A DNA stretch of 62,122 bases, taken from assembly GCA_051004015.1 (NCBI GenBank), contig JBPCKT010000123.1, forward strand, positions 1 through 62,122, given 5' to 3'. The position numbers and the translations under genes were made by a program. The notes under the pieces were generated by a model. That model did not search any database and had not been told where the DNA came from. It saw only the letters and a program-made list of their open reading frames with translations. Positions 32,200-42,600 of the stretch are shown here, one piece after another; position 1 is the first letter of the stretch; each line of letters begins with the position of its first letter. Origin of the DNA: SXOA01 sp051004015. Its GTDB lineage: Bacteria > Planctomycetota > Planctomycetia > Pirellulales > Pirellulaceae.

Positions 32200-33545
32200 A
32201 GCCGTCGCTGGCGATGCTTGAAGCTTGGGACCGCGAGCACGTCTGGCACGCCTTCACGCAGATGGCGGAGCACGTCCCCTTTCTCATCCGCGAGGCTCAC
32301 GGCTGCACGCTGGTGGATATGCAGGGCCGCCAGTACCTCGATGGCGTCTCCAGCCTGTGGTGCAACATCCACGGCCACCGCCACCCGCGGCTGGATGCGG
32401 CCATTCGGCGGCAGCTTGAAGAAGTGGCGCACGTCACGCTGCTGGGGATGTCGCATCCCACAACGGTGAAGCTGGCCCGCCGCCTGGCGGAGCTGGTGCC
32501 CGGCTTGCCGCACGTCTTCTTTTCAGACAGCGGGGCCAGCGCCGTGGAAGTCGCGCTCAAGATGGCCTTTCAGTATTGGCAGCAGTGCGAGCATCCCCAG
32601 CCGCGGAAGACAAAGTACCTGGCCTTCGAGAACGCTTACCACGGAGACACGCTGGGGAGCGTAAGCGTCGGAGGCGTGGCCCGCTTCCACGAGATGTTCC
32701 GCCCGCTGCTGTTCGAGGTCATCCGACTCCCGGCACCGGACACCTATCGACTCTCCGCAGGGGTCACGCGCGAAACTGCCGCCCAGCATTACTTGCGACT
32801 GGTAGAAAACGCGATGAAGGCACATGGCGACGAGCTCGCCGCGGTCGTCATCGAACCGCTCGTGCAGGCAGCAGCGGGGATGCTGATGCATCCGCCGGGG
32901 TTTCTCGCCGGCGTGCGCGAGATCACTCGCCGGCATGGCGTGCTGCTCATCGCGGATGAAGTTGCGGTCGGCATGGGGCGCACGGGGACGATGTTCGCCT
33001 GCGAGCAGGAGCAGGTCGTGCCCGATTTGCTCTGCCTGGCAAAGGGGCTCACCGGCGGTTACTTGCCGCTGGCGGCGACGATGGCCACGGATGAAATCTG
33101 GCGGGCCTTCCTCGGCAAATACGAGGAGTCAAAGACCTTCTTCCACGGCCATACCTACGGCGGCAATCCGCTGGGGGCGGCAGTGGCACTGGCCACGCTG
33201 GACGTCTTCATCGAAGAGCAGACGCTTTCCGCCATGCAGCCGAACGTGCAGCGCCTGGCGGAGCACCTGGCACGCATTTCCAAGCATCCGCAGGTGGGCG
33301 ACGTGCGGCAGCGGGGACTGATGGCGGGGATTGAGCTGGTGCGGGATAAGGCGACGAAGGAGCCCTATCCCTGGAGCGAGCAGCGGGGCATCCGCGCTTG
33401 CCGGCACGCGCTCGCGCAGGGAGTCTGGCTCCGGCCGCTGGGGAATGTCGTCGTCATCCTGCCGCCGTTGGCGATTACGGCGGAAGAGCTCGACCGGATT
33501 TGCCGGGCGGCAGAGGCAGGGATCGTTGAGGCGACAAAGGACTAG
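32193..33545 (+). CDS. bioA: Adenosylmethionine-8-amino-7-oxononanoate aminotransferase
   Basis: 450 residues. Transfers the amino group of SAM to KAPA to make DAPA in biotin synthesis. N-terminal WDREHVWHAFTQMAEH, GVSSLWCNIHGHRHPRLDAAI, SDSGASAVEVALKMAFQYW, AYHGDTLGSVSVGG, the cofactor Asp in LLIADEVAVGMGRTG (D255) and the PLP lysine K284 in CLAKGLTGGYLPLAAT; HGHTYGGNPLGAAVALATLDV follows. No other bio genes are adjacent. Overlaps the preceding small gene. Confidence 0.95.
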   Translation: MVEPSLAMLEAWDREHVWHAFTQMAEHVPFLIREAHGCTLVDMQGRQYLDGVSSLWCNIHGHRHPRLDAAIRRQLEEVAHVTLLGMSHPTTVKLARRLAELVPGLPHVFFSDSGASAVEVALKMAFQYWQQCEHPQPRKTKYLAFENAYHGDTLGSVSVGGVARFHEMFRPLLFEVIRLPAPDTYRLSAGVTRETAAQHYLRLVENAMKAHGDELAAVVIEPLVQAAAGMLMHPPGFLAGVREITRRHGVLLIADEVAVGMGRTGTMFACEQEQVVPDLLCLAKGLTGGYLPLAATMATDEIWRAFLGKYEESKTFFHGHTYGGNPLGAAVALATLDVFIEEQTLSAMQPNVQRLAEHLARISKHPQVGDVRQRGLMAGIELVRDKATKEPYPWSEQRGIRACRHALAQGVWLRPLGNVVVILPPLAITAEELDRICRAAEAGIVEATKD

Positions 33546-33557
33546 CTTCGCGACGTC

Positions 33558-34646
33558 CTACTTGTTCGTGTCCTTATCAACATCGATCTGCGGCGGCTCG
33601 GACTTGTCCCACTTGGCGGCCTTCTCCTCCTCGGACGGCTCCTTGAGCGGCCGCACAATCCGAAAGCCGACGTTGAGAGCGTCGGTGAGATACCAGATGC
33701 TCTGCGGGATTTGCGGATCTTGCTGCTTCCAGTCTTCGATGGACGCGACGCGGGCCGCGCTTCGCAGCAGGGCGGGGTCTCCGTCCCAAGAGCCGCCGCG
33801 GACGACGCGCTCGTACTCCTTGAGCGGAATGGCCAGCGGGTCCTTGGCCACTTTCCCCGCGTCCTTGCCGTAGAAGTCGGCCGTGTGCTGGTCCAGCACC
33901 CACTCCGCCACGTTGCCGTGCATGTCGTGCAGCCCCCAGGGGTTCGGTTTCTTCTTGCCGATCTTCTGATACTTCTCGTTGCTGTTGTCGTAGAACCAGG
34001 CATACTCCCCGATCTTCTCCGGGTCGTCGCCGAAGGAGTACGCGGTCTTGGTGCCGGCCCGGCAGGCGTACTCCCACTCCGCTTCCGTCGGCAGGCGATA
34101 GTAGCGGCCCGCCTTCATCGACAGCCATTTGCAGAACGTGCGGCACGAGTGCTGCGTCATGCAGATGGCCGGATAGCCCCGCTTCCCCATGCCGAAGGTC
34201 ATGTCCGTGTACGGCTTGGTCGGCTGGCTGATTTGAAAGATGCTCGACGCCCTGTCTCGCTCGGTCTCCGCCTCGCTGGCCAGCTTGCGGCGGACGATGT
34301 CCAGGTCCGCGGACCAGACCTCATACACGTCCCACGGAATCTCGCACTTCGCCATCCAGAACGGCCCCACCGCCACCTCGTGCTGCGGCCCCTCGTCCTC
34401 CTTCCGCTCTTTCTCGCCAGCCGGGCTCCCCATCGTGAACTTGCCGCCGGGAATCGGCAGCATCTCAATCTTCTCGTCCGTATGTTCGAGCAGCTCCGCA
34501 TACGGCTTCATCTCTTTTTCCGTAGTCGCGTCCGCATTCGGCACGGGAATCGGCTTGGGAGGGGTGGCGGAAAGGTTGGTGAGGAACAGAAGCGCCACCA
34601 AGGCGCTGGCGGCAGTTATGACGGACTTGGTAAATGGGCGGGCCAT
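33558..34646 (-). CDS. Exported formylglycine-generating-enzyme (SUMF1/DUF323) domain protein
   Basis: 362 residues. Signal peptide (SVITAASALVALLFLTNLSA), then the FGE-sulfatase fold: MLPIPGGKFTMGSPAGEKERKEDEGPQHEVAVGPFWMAKCEIPWDVYE, PAICMTQHSCRTFCKWLSMKAGRYYRLPTEAEWEYACRAGTKTAYSFGDD, NPWGLHDMHGNVAEWVLD, VVRGGSWDGDPALLRSAAR, NVGFRIVRPL. Family members activate sulfatases or serve as substrate-binding modules; planctomycetes have many. The tail is Lys/Glu-rich. Last gene of the minus-strand group. Confidence 0.9.
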   Translation of the reverse strand: MARPFTKSVITAASALVALLFLTNLSATPPKPIPVPNADATTEKEMKPYAELLEHTDEKIEMLPIPGGKFTMGSPAGEKERKEDEGPQHEVAVGPFWMAKCEIPWDVYEVWSADLDIVRRKLASEAETERDRASSIFQISQPTKPYTDMTFGMGKRGYPAICMTQHSCRTFCKWLSMKAGRYYRLPTEAEWEYACRAGTKTAYSFGDDPEKIGEYAWFYDNSNEKYQKIGKKKPNPWGLHDMHGNVAEWVLDQHTADFYGKDAGKVAKDPLAIPLKEYERVVRGGSWDGDPALLRSAARVASIEDWKQQDPQIPQSIWYLTDALNVGFRIVRPLKEPSEEEKAAKWDKSEPPQIDVDKDTNK

Positions 34647-34722
34647 GGGAGTATCGGGCGGGAGGCAAACGGGGGTTATTGAATTCTTCGTTAATTATAC
34701 TCTCTGGCCGCCGGGCAGGCAG

Positions 34723-34792
34723 GGTACTCAGTACTGAGTACTAAGTACTGCTTCACCAGTCTCAAATCTGCAATCTGCAATCTCCAATCTGC
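34723..34792. repeat. Two heptanucleotide tandem arrays (AGTACTN and AATCTGC)
   Basis: Four 7-base units of (A/G)GTACTN (34723-34749) are followed by four 7-base units of AATCTGC (34765-34792, one unit AATCTCC). The two unit sequences are unrelated but share the exact 7-base period. Located in the 154-base gap between the FGE-like and DUF3179 genes; similar arrays occur near 43156, 55462, 55519 and 61999. Confidence 0.85.
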
Positions 34793-34800
34793 ACTTCCTC

Positions 34801-35802
34801 CTACTTCCCAAACACCTCCGTCTTCGGATACTCCCCGCTCCACGCGAACCATTTGCACTGGATGCCTGGCACCCAGGTCAGCTCCTTGCCGCGCAGCGGG
34901 CCGTCCACGCCGCGGCCGGCGAGGGTCCAGCGGGTGCCGGTTTCCTTGTCCTTGAAGGGGCAGGTCTCGGGGGAGATTTTGTCGGCATAAAAGGTCAGCT
35001 TCTGGCCATCAAGTGTCGACTCAAAGGCGACTGCTGTTTTCGTGGGGCCATACCAGAAGACCGCCAGCGGCTTGCCTTCGACTTCGTCGGTGAAGCAGGC
35101 CCGCTCTACTTTCTCGTCGATTGCATAGGCCTTGCGCGAGTTCCCGACTTCAATGCCCAGGACCGGGGCCATTTTCTCCAGCCGCGAATCGACCTTGCCG
35201 ATGGAGGCGAGAGCCTCCTTGTCCATCTCTTTGGGAAGTTCCGTGACGACGTACTTCGTGCCGTCGTACAGGTCATACACGGTCGATTCCGGATGCAGCA
35301 TCCGCCAGGTTTCCCAGCTCGTCGTCAGGCTCGGGATCCGCTCCAGCTTCTTTCCCTTTTGGGGCCCGTCAAACGCCGCTCCGGTTAGCGCGGACCAGAG
35401 CGTGCCGTCCCGTCCCTGCACCACCATCACGCCTCCGCGCCAGCCGTGGAACTTGTAGCCGTAGTCCTTCTTGTAGGCGGCGATGTACCCACCGTCGGGG
35501 TCGTAGAAGAACAGGCCATACGTATCGTTAATCACCCGCGGCCCGGCGAGAAAGTGCCGCACGGGAATCGCCCCGCCGTTGTGCGCGCCGCGAATCCACG
35601 CCAGCACCAGGTCCTCATCCTTCACCAGCTTCTTGCGATGCTGGGTGCTGCAATACGAGCACGGCGGCTCGGTGAGCGCCTCGAAGAGGCCGGGATGAGT
35701 GAGCAGCTTCGGCGCGGGCTCATCGGCAATCCCGAGCGAGCGGAATGCGCAAGCCAAGAAAATCCCGAATATAAGTACTTGATGCTTGGATGAGGTCTTC
35801 AC
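34801..35802 (-). CDS. DUF3179 domain protein, exported
   Basis: 333 residues from a GTG that overlaps the TGA of the upstream SecD-like gene (GTGA), so the two are translationally coupled. Signal-like start (HQVLIFGIFLACAFRSLGIA). DUF3179 features: EPPCSYCSTQHRKKLV, YGLFFYDPDGGYIAAYK, GRDGTLWSALTGAAFDGP, LERIPSLTTSWETWRMLHPES, ETGTRWTLAGRGVDGPLRGKELTWVPGIQCKWFAWSGEYP. Function of the family is unknown. The longer frame starting at 35961 is a read-through into the upstream gene and was not used. Confidence 0.85.
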   Translation of the reverse strand: MKTSSKHQVLIFGIFLACAFRSLGIADEPAPKLLTHPGLFEALTEPPCSYCSTQHRKKLVKDEDLVLAWIRGAHNGGAIPVRHFLAGPRVINDTYGLFFYDPDGGYIAAYKKDYGYKFHGWRGGVMVVQGRDGTLWSALTGAAFDGPQKGKKLERIPSLTTSWETWRMLHPESTVYDLYDGTKYVVTELPKEMDKEALASIGKVDSRLEKMAPVLGIEVGNSRKAYAIDEKVERACFTDEVEGKPLAVFWYGPTKTAVAFESTLDGQKLTFYADKISPETCPFKDKETGTRWTLAGRGVDGPLRGKELTWVPGIQCKWFAWSGEYPKTEVFGK

Positions 35803-37400
35803 TTCACGGGTTCCTCTTCTCTCATTCCGGATGCCGATGGTGCTGCCAGCATTTCCTGCGAAGGAATACCTCCCGGAAAGAGAAGGCGCGTCGTCGTCGG
35901 TCCGGCATTGCACAACAGTCGCTCGACGATTCCCATAAGTGAATGGAAACAGAATATGCAAGTGAAAAAGCCATAGACTCCTGCCAAGATCATCACTAAA
36001 CCTACCAGCCGAAAATCGTCGCCCAGCAAGACGTAGACTGTCATTCCGGTCGCCACTAGCGCGCCATGAATTAGTCCAAGCGGCAGAGTTGCCGCGACAA
36101 CGCCACCACGAATGGCTGTTAATACAGTTGCATCGCGCATACGCTCACCGCGAATGAGCGTGCAGATGAGCAAGATTGCCATGGCAACCGAGAATTGGCA
36201 GAGTCCCAGAGTGAGTATACCCTGCGAGGATATTTGACGAACATGCAGGAATAGGAGTGTAGCTTCAATCAGCATTAGGCTCGCATACCACACCGCAACC
36301 GCCCCCAATCCCACGAGCCGATAGTATAGCACTACGAACAACTGCAGAAGAAGTAGTACGCCAGCAATAACAACCGCCATCACTGCACCAGCGCGAATAG
36401 TGTGAGAAGAATTCAAGGGATAGGATAACGTCTCCTGACGTAGTTCTAGACGACCAGGTATACTCCCTGCATTTAAGACGTTGGCTAGCTTGGAGACCTC
36501 TTGCTGCGTGAACTGGCCGGTGATCCGACCACGATCGGAAATTGCCGATTGGAGCAAGGGAGCCGAGTAGATTTTACCGTTGAGAATGACGCCGAGTCTT
36601 CGGGTGATTCCGGCCGTTGGAAGGTTGTGGCCGGTAAGGCTTCCGAAGCGTTTTGCGCCCTCCGACGTGAGGGAAAAATCTATACATGGCTTGAGCGCAT
36701 CATCTAACCCAGGATTTGCTGCCTGCAAAAGTTCGCCCGTTACATTGAACTCGTCGGCGACTACAAGTATCTGCTCCTCTCCACGAGTGCTGATTCGGCG
36801 CACGAGTTCCGATTCGTTGGCATTTTCTAGAGTTTCCTTGGAGTTCATGGGCAACCACCACGCCAGTCGCTGACCGGCACTATTCGTCAGTTCGTTGTCC
36901 AACTCTTGTTGGGACCGTTCGATCAACCGAGAGTGGTCATATTCGTTGGCCAGAATCCGGAATTCTAGCGATCCAGCGTGCTCAACTATCTCCTTAATTC
37001 GCCCGACCAACTTCTGCTCGTCATCGTTCTCCGTTGCCAAATCGCCCGGAACGAGGACGTTGATGTTACGATCTCCTAAGGGACGGATCTCAACATCCAT
37101 TCCCTTTAACCGCTTTCGCAGAATCTGTACAACTTGGGCAGAGTTGACGGTTCGTGGCAAATTGTTTTCGGCCTCCGGTGCTAGCTCGTATACCAAGTCA
37201 ATGCCACCGACTAAGTCAAGACTGAGGCGCGGCGGCCCGTTCGTAAATAGTGCGATTAAACCAGTCCAAATTACGGCCAAGGTTATCGCGAGCCGCCAGC
37301 CGTAACCCGGCATTTTACCCAGCCTCGTGCCGACGAAGCTTCCGACAATAACAACGACTAACCCCGCGCCGAGGACGGCAATTATAGAAAACGATCCCAT
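35799..37400 (-). CDS. Diverged SecD-like membrane protein
   Basis: 533 residues. Two N-terminal hydrophobic segments, then RLSLDLVGGIDLVYEL (the SecD signature, usually DLxGG), P1-like domain (VVQILRKRLKGMDVEIRPLGDRNINVLVPG), a substrate-loop remnant (NAGSIPGRLELRQE), and five to six C-terminal membrane segments (about 337-500). SecD normally works with SecF in pulling proteins across the membrane using proton motive force; no SecF half follows. The DNA is clearly poorer in GC than its neighbours. ATG 37400 has AAGGA upstream. Could be a specialised export factor for the genes beside it, which is inference. Confidence 0.8.
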   Translation of the reverse strand: MGSFSIIAVLGAGLVVVIVGSFVGTRLGKMPGYGWRLAITLAVIWTGLIALFTNGPPRLSLDLVGGIDLVYELAPEAENNLPRTVNSAQVVQILRKRLKGMDVEIRPLGDRNINVLVPGDLATENDDEQKLVGRIKEIVEHAGSLEFRILANEYDHSRLIERSQQELDNELTNSAGQRLAWWLPMNSKETLENANESELVRRISTRGEEQILVVADEFNVTGELLQAANPGLDDALKPCIDFSLTSEGAKRFGSLTGHNLPTAGITRRLGVILNGKIYSAPLLQSAISDRGRITGQFTQQEVSKLANVLNAGSIPGRLELRQETLSYPLNSSHTIRAGAVMAVVIAGVLLLLQLFVVLYYRLVGLGAVAVWYASLMLIEATLLFLHVRQISSQGILTLGLCQFSVAMAILLICTLIRGERMRDATVLTAIRGGVVAATLPLGLIHGALVATGMTVYVLLGDDFRLVGLVMILAGVYGFFTCIFCFHSLMGIVERLLCNAGPTTTRLLFPGGIPSQEMLAAPSASGMREEEPVK

Positions 37401-37424
37401 GTTGTCATTCCTTTCGGAATTAGG

Positions 37425-38756
37425 TTACACCTTCGGCTCCCACCCCGGCCGATACTCCCTCTTCCACATCGTAGCGGCTTTTTCGTTACCGAGGATATGC
37501 CCCATTTTGGGATCGCAGAGGAGGACGCTGCTCGTTCGCGCGGCGATGTTGCCGAGGTGGCAGAGGAGGGTGCTTTTGTGCCCGTCTTCGATGTCGGCGT
37601 TGGGCCGTTCGTCTTGGCCGCCGCGGATGCAGGACAGGAAATTGGCGACGTGGGCGGCCATGCCGTCTCCTTTGCCGGGATCCTTGGCGATTTCCTTGTT
37701 CTTGTCGTCGTAGATCGTGTAGCCGTTGTCCCCCATCACCATCGATCCCTTCTCGCCGTGGAAGCTGACGCCGAAGGTGGAGCCGCCGGGGCCGTAGTCG
37801 GACCAGCTCAGCCCTTCCCAGAGGATGGTCTTGCCGCCCGATTCTTTGCCGCCAGAGACACTATCGCCGAAGTCGAAGACCGCCATGTGCGTGTCGAGCG
37901 TCTCCTGGTCGTCCTCCCAGCGGTATTTGCCGCCGCCGGAGCTGACCCGCGTGGCGTAATCGACGCCGAGCCCCCAGCGGGCTACGTCCAGGGCGTGGAT
38001 GCCGTTGTTGCCGAGCTCGCCGTTCCCCCAGTGCCACTTCCAGTGCCATTTGTAATGCACGACGTTGTCCAGGTACGGCTTCTCCGGGGCGGGGCCCTGC
38101 CACAATTCCCAGTTGAGCCAGCTCGGGATAGTGGCTGGCTTGCCGTGACCGATTTCGGGGCGGCGGTTGGCGTACCAGGTGCGGGCGTAAAGGACTTTGC
38201 CTAGCTCGCCGGCGTGCAGCTTGGCGATCCCTTCGCGGATGGTCGGGTAGCTCCGCCGCTGCGAGCCCATTTGCACCACCCGCTTGTTCTTCCTAGCCGC
38301 CTCCACCGCCCATTCCCCTTCCTGCGGATTGTGGCTGCACGGCTTCTCCACATAGACGTGCTTCCCCGCCGAGCAGCCGAGGATGGTGGCCGGGGCGTGC
38401 CAATGGTTGGGCGCGGCACAGACCAGGATGTCCACTGACTTGTCGTCGAGGGCCTTGCGGAAATCCGCGCCCCCTTGCGGCGATTTTCCTTGCTTGGCAG
38501 CCACCGACTTGGCGGCCCGGTCGAGAGCATTCGCATCCACGTCAGCAATGTAGGCAATCTCCACGTTCTGCTGCCCCAGAAGGACATTGCAGAGCGCCCC
38601 GCCCCGGCCATTCACCCCCATGACGACGGCGGTGAGCTTGTCGCTGGCGGCCTTGGACTGGGCGATGGCCTGCTCACTCATCACACCGAACGCCCCGGCA
38701 GCGGCGAGAGTTGCGGCAGAAGATTGCAGGAATTCGCGGCGGGGAAGAGCGGACAT
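37425..38756 (-). CDS. Gfo/Idh/MocA family oxidoreductase, Tat-exported
   Basis: 443 residues. Twin-arginine signal (LPRREFLQSSAATLAAAGAF), Rossmann start LTAVVMGVNGRGGALCNVL, CAAPNHWHAPATILGCSAGKHVYVEKPCSHN (the conserved EKP) and ELGNNGIHALDVARWGLGVDY. NAD(P)-dependent sugar or inositol-type dehydrogenases; exported forms with bound cofactor are common in planctomycetes. Divergent from the ATPase gene with only 66 bases between them. Confidence 0.92.
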   Translation of the reverse strand: MSALPRREFLQSSAATLAAAGAFGVMSEQAIAQSKAASDKLTAVVMGVNGRGGALCNVLLGQQNVEIAYIADVDANALDRAAKSVAAKQGKSPQGGADFRKALDDKSVDILVCAAPNHWHAPATILGCSAGKHVYVEKPCSHNPQEGEWAVEAARKNKRVVQMGSQRRSYPTIREGIAKLHAGELGKVLYARTWYANRRPEIGHGKPATIPSWLNWELWQGPAPEKPYLDNVVHYKWHWKWHWGNGELGNNGIHALDVARWGLGVDYATRVSSGGGKYRWEDDQETLDTHMAVFDFGDSVSGGKESGGKTILWEGLSWSDYGPGGSTFGVSFHGEKGSMVMGDNGYTIYDDKNKEIAKDPGKGDGMAAHVANFLSCIRGGQDERPNADIEDGHKSTLLCHLGNIAARTSSVLLCDPKMGHILGNEKAATMWKREYRPGWEPKV

Positions 38757-38822
38757 GGCGAGGCTCCAGTGGAAGGGAGGGTACAGTTATCACGTTACAC
38801 CAGACTGAGGTATCCTAAAAGC

Positions 38823-39560
38823 ATGCGCGCCCCGACCGACGATCCGTTCATCAAAAGCGTTTCGCTCAACCGCCAGTTCGTGCCGTCGTTTGACGTTTAC
38901 CCGTATTCCATTCCGGCCATCAAGAACCTTCAGACGCTGGACCTGCACAAGAATGTGACGTTCTTCGTCGGCGAGAACGGGACCGGCAAATCGACGCTAT
39001 TGGAGGCGATGGCGGTGGCGGAGGGGTTCAATGCCGAGGGGGGCTCGCGGCATGCGATGTTCAAGACGCGGGATACCCACAGCGACGATCTCGCCCGCAA
39101 ATTGCAACTCGCCCGGCCGGGGCGGACGCTGGCCCGCAGCGACAGCTTCTTCCTGCGGGCCGAGAGCTTTTATAACCTGAGCAGCTATGTGGATGACATG
39201 GGCCACGTCGGCTACGGCGATGTCCCGCTCCATCAGCAGTCCCACGGCGAGGCGTTTCTCACGCTCCTCACCACGCGGCTCGGCGGAAACGGCCTGTACC
39301 TGTTTGACGAACCGGAGGCGGCGCTTTCTCCGCAGCGGCAGTTGACGTTTCTGGTCGGCCTGCATGACCTGGTTAAAGCCGGCTCGCAGCTCATTATCGC
39401 CACGCATTCGCCGATCATCATGGCCTATCCGAATGCCATCATTTATCACTTCACGACCGAAGGAATCGTCCCTATCGCCTACGAAGACACGGAGCACTAC
39501 AAGGTGACGCGGGCATTTCTGACCAGGACGGAGAAAATGCTCGCGGAGTTGCTGGAATGA
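38823..39560 (+). CDS. AAA/ABC-type ATPase (AAA_21-like)
   Basis: 245 residues from ATG 38823; the open frame extends upstream but that part is antisense to the Gfo/Idh gene. Walker A GENGTGKSTLLEAM (about 47-60), an ABC-signature-like HGEAFLTLL (about 140), Walker B GLYLFDEPEAALS with switch H in IATHSPIIM. Such small soluble ABC-like ATPases occur alone or in defence and DNA-repair contexts; no partner nuclease is adjacent, so no role is assigned. No clear ribosome-binding site. Confidence 0.85.
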   Translation: MRAPTDDPFIKSVSLNRQFVPSFDVYPYSIPAIKNLQTLDLHKNVTFFVGENGTGKSTLLEAMAVAEGFNAEGGSRHAMFKTRDTHSDDLARKLQLARPGRTLARSDSFFLRAESFYNLSSYVDDMGHVGYGDVPLHQQSHGEAFLTLLTTRLGGNGLYLFDEPEAALSPQRQLTFLVGLHDLVKAGSQLIIATHSPIIMAYPNAIIYHFTTEGIVPIAYEDTEHYKVTRAFLTRTEKMLAELLE

Positions 39561-39659
39561 GGACGGCAGCAGAAGAGTGGCAGTTGTTGACGCCCTTGCC
39601 ACCCCGCATAATGCAAGCTGCTTTCCGCGAGAGGAGCAACTCTCTAACAGGCAGTTCCC

Positions 39660-42600
39660 ATGTCACCACGCAATTCCCCCCCTTTAGAAGCTGTCCTGCT
39701 CCCCGACGCCCGGCCGCGGAAGTCGTGGGTGCCGTTCATTATGGGGACCATCCTGGTGGGTTCGTGCCTCCTGGCGGTGATGATCGGGATTTGGGGACTG
39801 GTCAAGCTGGCCCAGACGCTGGACCGGCAAGGGACGTTTGCCGGCGGGCGGGGGAGCGACCACGGGCAATCGACCGGCGATAAGCAGGCGGAGTATCGCG
39901 CGGTGTTCAAAGTGCCCGTCGTTGCTCCGCAGAGCGCCGACGTGCCGCAGGTGGAAAAGCTCCTGGCGAGGTATGTCACCGCGGCGAAAGATGGCGACGA
40001 GGGAGGCCTGGCCCGACTGGTGGATGTGGATGCCTTCTTGCAGCGGATGCAGGATCACCCGGATATGCCCCGGCTCGACGGCGCCGGCCGCAAGGCGCTG
40101 TTGGAGCTGCTCAACAAGAGCTTGCAAATGCCGGAGAATGTTACCGCCTTTCGCCTCCTGGGCTTGCAGCGGCAGGGGAAGGAGGGCGCGGCAATGGCCG
40201 ACGTCATTTTCAAGAATTCGGACGGGCATTCCGAGCCGTGCCGCATCTGGCTCCAGCAGAAGGAGCGGGTCTGGTCCGTGGTCGACTGGGAAGTCATCCA
40301 GCAAGGGAAGTCCGCAGCCGGTCAATGGGCGGGAAGCCAGCGGACCGGCCAGGACTATTATGCAACGATGTACGACGAATTTGTCGGGGACCTGGAGAAA
40401 GCGGACGATTGCTACAACCGGGGGGACATCCGCGGGGCGCTCCAAGTTTTGCAGGCGTCTGAGCAGCAATCGATTCCCGAATATGTGCGCCGCGAGAATC
40501 AGTGGGGCGTGGCCTATCGCTACTATCAATACCGCCAGTACCAGATCGCCATCGATAGCTTGCGGACAGTCAGTACACCGGATGAAGTGCCGGGGGTCTA
40601 CGTCCTCCGCGCGCTCTGCTACCAGGCTCTGGGAGATGGGGAAAAAGCCCTCGCGGCTGCCGCCGATTACGAGCGCGTGTGCGGCTTTGCGCCGGACGTC
40701 GCGCGGGCCAAGGCTTTGGCGCTGGCTCAACTGGAAAGGAAAGCGGAGGCCATCACCGAGTTGAAGCGGCTGCTGGAGTTTGATCCGTCCGATATGGTGG
40801 CGCTGCAGAACCTGGTCCGCCTGTTGCCCGTGGGACAAAAGGGGCAAATCGCCAGTCTCATTGCCGGTAGCAAGGATCCGCCCGAAACGGCGCTGGCCAT
40901 CGCCACCAGCTTCTTGATTTTGGAAGACGAAGAGACAACCCAGGCGATCAAGAGCCTGCTGGAGAAGAAGTACAGCGGCTCTCCGGCCACGCACGCCTTT
41001 GTCGCCCGGATGCACCAGCACAACGAGGATTTTGACCTGGCGGCCGCCGCGTTCCGCCGGGCCCATGCCGCCGAAGCTGACGCCGATAAAAAGAAGCAGC
41101 ACTGGCAGGAATACGTTTCTGCCATGCATTCCGCCGGCAAACTAGTGCAGGCTTACGAGGAATCGCCCGATTCCGTGGAGATTTTCGCCTATCTCACGGG
41201 CGGAGTCGGCGAGGAAGAGTCGGTGGTCGGAACTAAGGATCTTCCCCCGCTCCTGGAGGCACATCGCCGCCGCGCCCCGCGGGATCCGCAGCTCTACTAT
41301 TGCACCGGCCATTTGGCCCGGCAGCAGGGGGATCTGGCGGCGGCGGAACAAGCCTTTGCCGCCGGCGAGTCGCAGGCCAAAGACGAAACCCAGAAGGAAC
41401 AGCTGCAATCCGCCCGGCTGGAAGTTCTGGCCGACCAGGGAAGGATTCTGGACGCTTACCGGGACTACGAGAGTCTGGATGGCACTTTCCAGACGCTGGC
41501 CGCGGCAAGCATCCAGCAGAAAAAACCCAGCGTGCTCGAAGAGCTGCTCCGCATCCATCGTAAATCTAATCCGCAGGATCCGGAGCTCACCTATTACACG
41601 ATCGCGCTGGACATCGAACGGGGCAACTACCCGCAGGCTTTGCAGGCGATGCCGCGAGTGCGCGGCGGGGACGAGTTGGAAGAGACGATGCAGTCGATCC
41701 TGCGGGAGCGCGCACTGAACAATCTGGATGACCCGATGGTTCGCCGGCTGATGGAGCTGCAAGTCGACGCCTACTTCAGGTACGACCGCTGGGAACAGGC
41801 GATCCTCCAGAACCCCCCCTATGCGGACGTGCTGTCGCGCCTGGCCTCGCGGTTTGCGGAGACGGGAGCCTGGGACAAACTCCGCAAGTTGTTGGCCATG
41901 CCGTATTTCCGCGAGACCGCAAGTGGACAAGTATTATTGCATGAAATGAAGCTGGCCTGGCATTTCCGCGACTACGGCCAGATTGAGTTCTTAGTGCCGC
42001 GCTGGGACGCCGCGCTGTGGGCGGATGTGCCACCCCACGAACAGAAGTCGGCCCAAGTAATGCTCGTGCGGTCGCTCCTCCGCCAGGGGAAGACCACCGC
42101 GGCCTACGGCTTCGCGGAGCAGTTTCAGCGGGAGTCTCAGGAGGAGTTTCCCCTGCTGCTGGTGCGGCTGGCTCAAGGGGACACCAAGGACGTCAAGGAG
42201 ATGCTAAAGCGCGAGCGGTATCGGATTCATGCCATTGAATTGGATCCGGAAATGCTGCCGCTGCTCACGGACCCGCGGTTTGCCCCGTTGCGCCGCGAAT
42301 CGCCGCTGGAGCTCCCCAGCGGCAGCCCCCGGACCTCCCTCGTCCTCTTCCTGCGAAGCGACGTTCCGCTGGACGAGGAAAAGCTGCGGAAGCTGCTCCC
42401 CAGCGAAGGGGATTTTCAGGTCAAGCTGCTCCCCGACTCTCCTCGGCCGGGACAAACGCTGGCGGTAACTCATGCGGGCGGCACTCTCTATCTGACGTCC
42501 AGCGCTGCCCCGTATCAGCTCCCGTCGGAGGACTGGAGCCGATACGGCGCCAGCCGCTATCTCTCCGGCGCGAGCAGCCAGCCGATCGCCAGCAACTTGA

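Noticed and set aside
38475..38822. N-terminal 116 codons of the frame leading into the ATPase gene
   Set aside because: Antisense to the start of the Gfo/Idh gene; ATPase similarity begins right after the internal ATG at 38823.
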